6,385 bases of DNA from BMS3ABIN03 sp964418885 (GTDB taxonomy: Bacteria; Bacteroidota; Ignavibacteria; Ignavibacteriales; Ignavibacteriaceae): NCBI GenBank assembly GCA_964418885.1, contig CAYQNW010000126.1:1-6385 (forward strand). Direction: 5' to 3'. This document shows positions 5,920 through 6,385 of the stretch, piece after piece. The number at the start of each line of letters is the position of its first letter. Within the stretch, counting starts at the first letter, position 1. The notes under the pieces are model-generated. The model made no database searches and was not told the DNA's origin. It was given only the letters and a program-made list of their open reading frames with translations. Position numbers and translations under genes: made by a program.

Positions 5920-6351
5920 TTAGTTCTTATTATAGTTATGCATCATTCCATTACCGTGCATCATTCCGCTGTGCATGTAATTTCCGTTTCCCATCATATT
6001 CTGCATCATACCCATCATATAACTATGATTATACATGTATTGCCGCATTTGGTTATAAAATGAACTATCGGTATTAGCTTTAGAGAACATCCGGTCCATC
6101 ATATTCCAGCGGGAATTTTGATTGCCCATCATGTAACCCATCATCGAGTTCCAGGCATCCTGATTATTCATCACCTTGTTCATAAATTCCTGCATAACAT
6201 TTTGATGATTTATCATATAGTTCATTACCTGGTTTCTCGTTTTGCTGTTGCTCATCATATGTTCAACTGGATCATCCTGTGCGCTTACAAGATTGAATGA
6301 TAAAAACAACAGACTGGCAACAAATACAGCAATTAAACTTTTCTTAAACAT
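5920..6351 (-). CDS. Secreted Met-rich, probable copper/silver-binding small protein
   Basis: A 143-aa protein. An in-frame ATG nine codons upstream (6378) exists, but AAAGGAG six bases before the ATG at 6351, followed by a normal signal peptide start (MFKKSLIAVFVASLL), makes 6351 the better choice. Signal peptide about 1-24, cleavage after VSA (A24|Q25). The mature part is about 119 residues with 27 Met (about 23%), 6 His, many Asn, Gln and Gly, and no Cys. Met pairs recur throughout (MMGYMMGN at 70-77, YMMGMMQNMMGN at 111-122). MxxH or HxxM spacings occur at 46-49, 106-109, 109-112 and 127-130, as in SilE-type metal-binding proteins. Thioether-rich proteins of this kind bind Cu(I) or Ag(I) in the periplasm. 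No sequence homology to SilE is claimed, only similar composition and motifs. It is the first gene seen of the co-oriented run leading to copB, and its promoter lies beyond the right edge. A Met-rich low-complexity protein with a non-metal role remains possible. Confidence 0.85.
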   Translation of the reverse strand: MFKKSLIAVFVASLLFLSFNLVSAQDDPVEHMMSNSKTRNQVMNYMINHQNVMQEFMNKVMNNQDAWNSMMGYMMGNQNSRWNMMDRMFSKANTDSSFYNQMRQYMYNHSYMMGMMQNMMGNGNYMHSGMMHGNGMMHNYNKN

Positions 6352-6357
6352 TTTGTA

Positions 6358-6364
6358 CTCCTTT
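6358..6364 (-). promoter_or_regulatory. Shine-Dalgarno site that decides the start of the Met-rich gene
   Basis: The minus strand reads AAAGGAG, then TACAAA, then ATG (6351). The site lies inside the longer open frame starting at 6378, so the longer start would place a ribosome-binding site and charged residues (NRRKEYK) ahead of the signal peptide. This argues for the shorter protein. Confidence 0.8.
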
Positions 6365-6385
6365 CGTCTGTTAGACATTTAATAA

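Noticed and set aside
6118..6300. Plus-strand 60-codon frame rich in His and Ile
   Set aside because: It is the complement of the Met-rich gene: CAT codons (His) are simply the reverse of ATG (Met).

Overview
The window is AT-rich, and every supportable gene lies on the minus strand. It looks like a draft (probably metagenome-derived) contig from the Ignavibacteriota/Bacteroidota side of the FCB group. The main clue is the 512-aa protein, whose C-terminus is a type IX secretion system (T9SS) type A sorting domain containing NYPNPFNPTT, a wording especially frequent in Ignavibacteria. A run of exactly 100 N (3738-3837) marks a scaffold gap inside a gene.

Layout in the direction of transcription (right to left): (1) a secreted, extremely Met-rich small protein (5920-6351); (2) a hairpin (5871-5901); (3) a T9SS-exported surface protein with two tandem copies of an approximately 85-90-residue domain and Met/His/Gly-rich stretches (4284-5822); (4) an inverted repeat (4228-4267); (5) a 71-aa single-pass membrane protein with a C-terminal SHOCT domain (3991-4206); (6) a CopB-type P1B-3 copper/silver ATPase whose His-rich N-terminus is cut by the gap (1827-3866). 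After a 153-bp spacer with its own candidate promoter comes (7) a secreted two-domain, probably carbohydrate-binding protein (470-1672). Next is an approximately 100-bp intergenic element with three inverted repeats (about 318-420), and last the first 70 codons of a NYN-domain (LabA/DUF88-like) protein running off the left edge (1-212).

Genes 1, 3, 5 and 6 look like one metal-handling unit. The ATPase would pump Cu or Ag out of the cytoplasm. The Met-rich protein carries MxxH/HxxM motifs like those of SilE-type metal sponges and could bind the metal outside the inner membrane. The T9SS protein could act at the cell surface, and the SHOCT protein is a small membrane companion. The ATPase assignment is firm, since all P1B-3 signature motifs are visible. 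The metal role of the other three is inferred from composition and context. The polysaccharide-binding-like protein and the NYN protein appear unrelated to that unit.

No rRNA, tRNA, CRISPR array, transposase or prophage gene was seen. No stretch longer than 300 bases lacks a gene.
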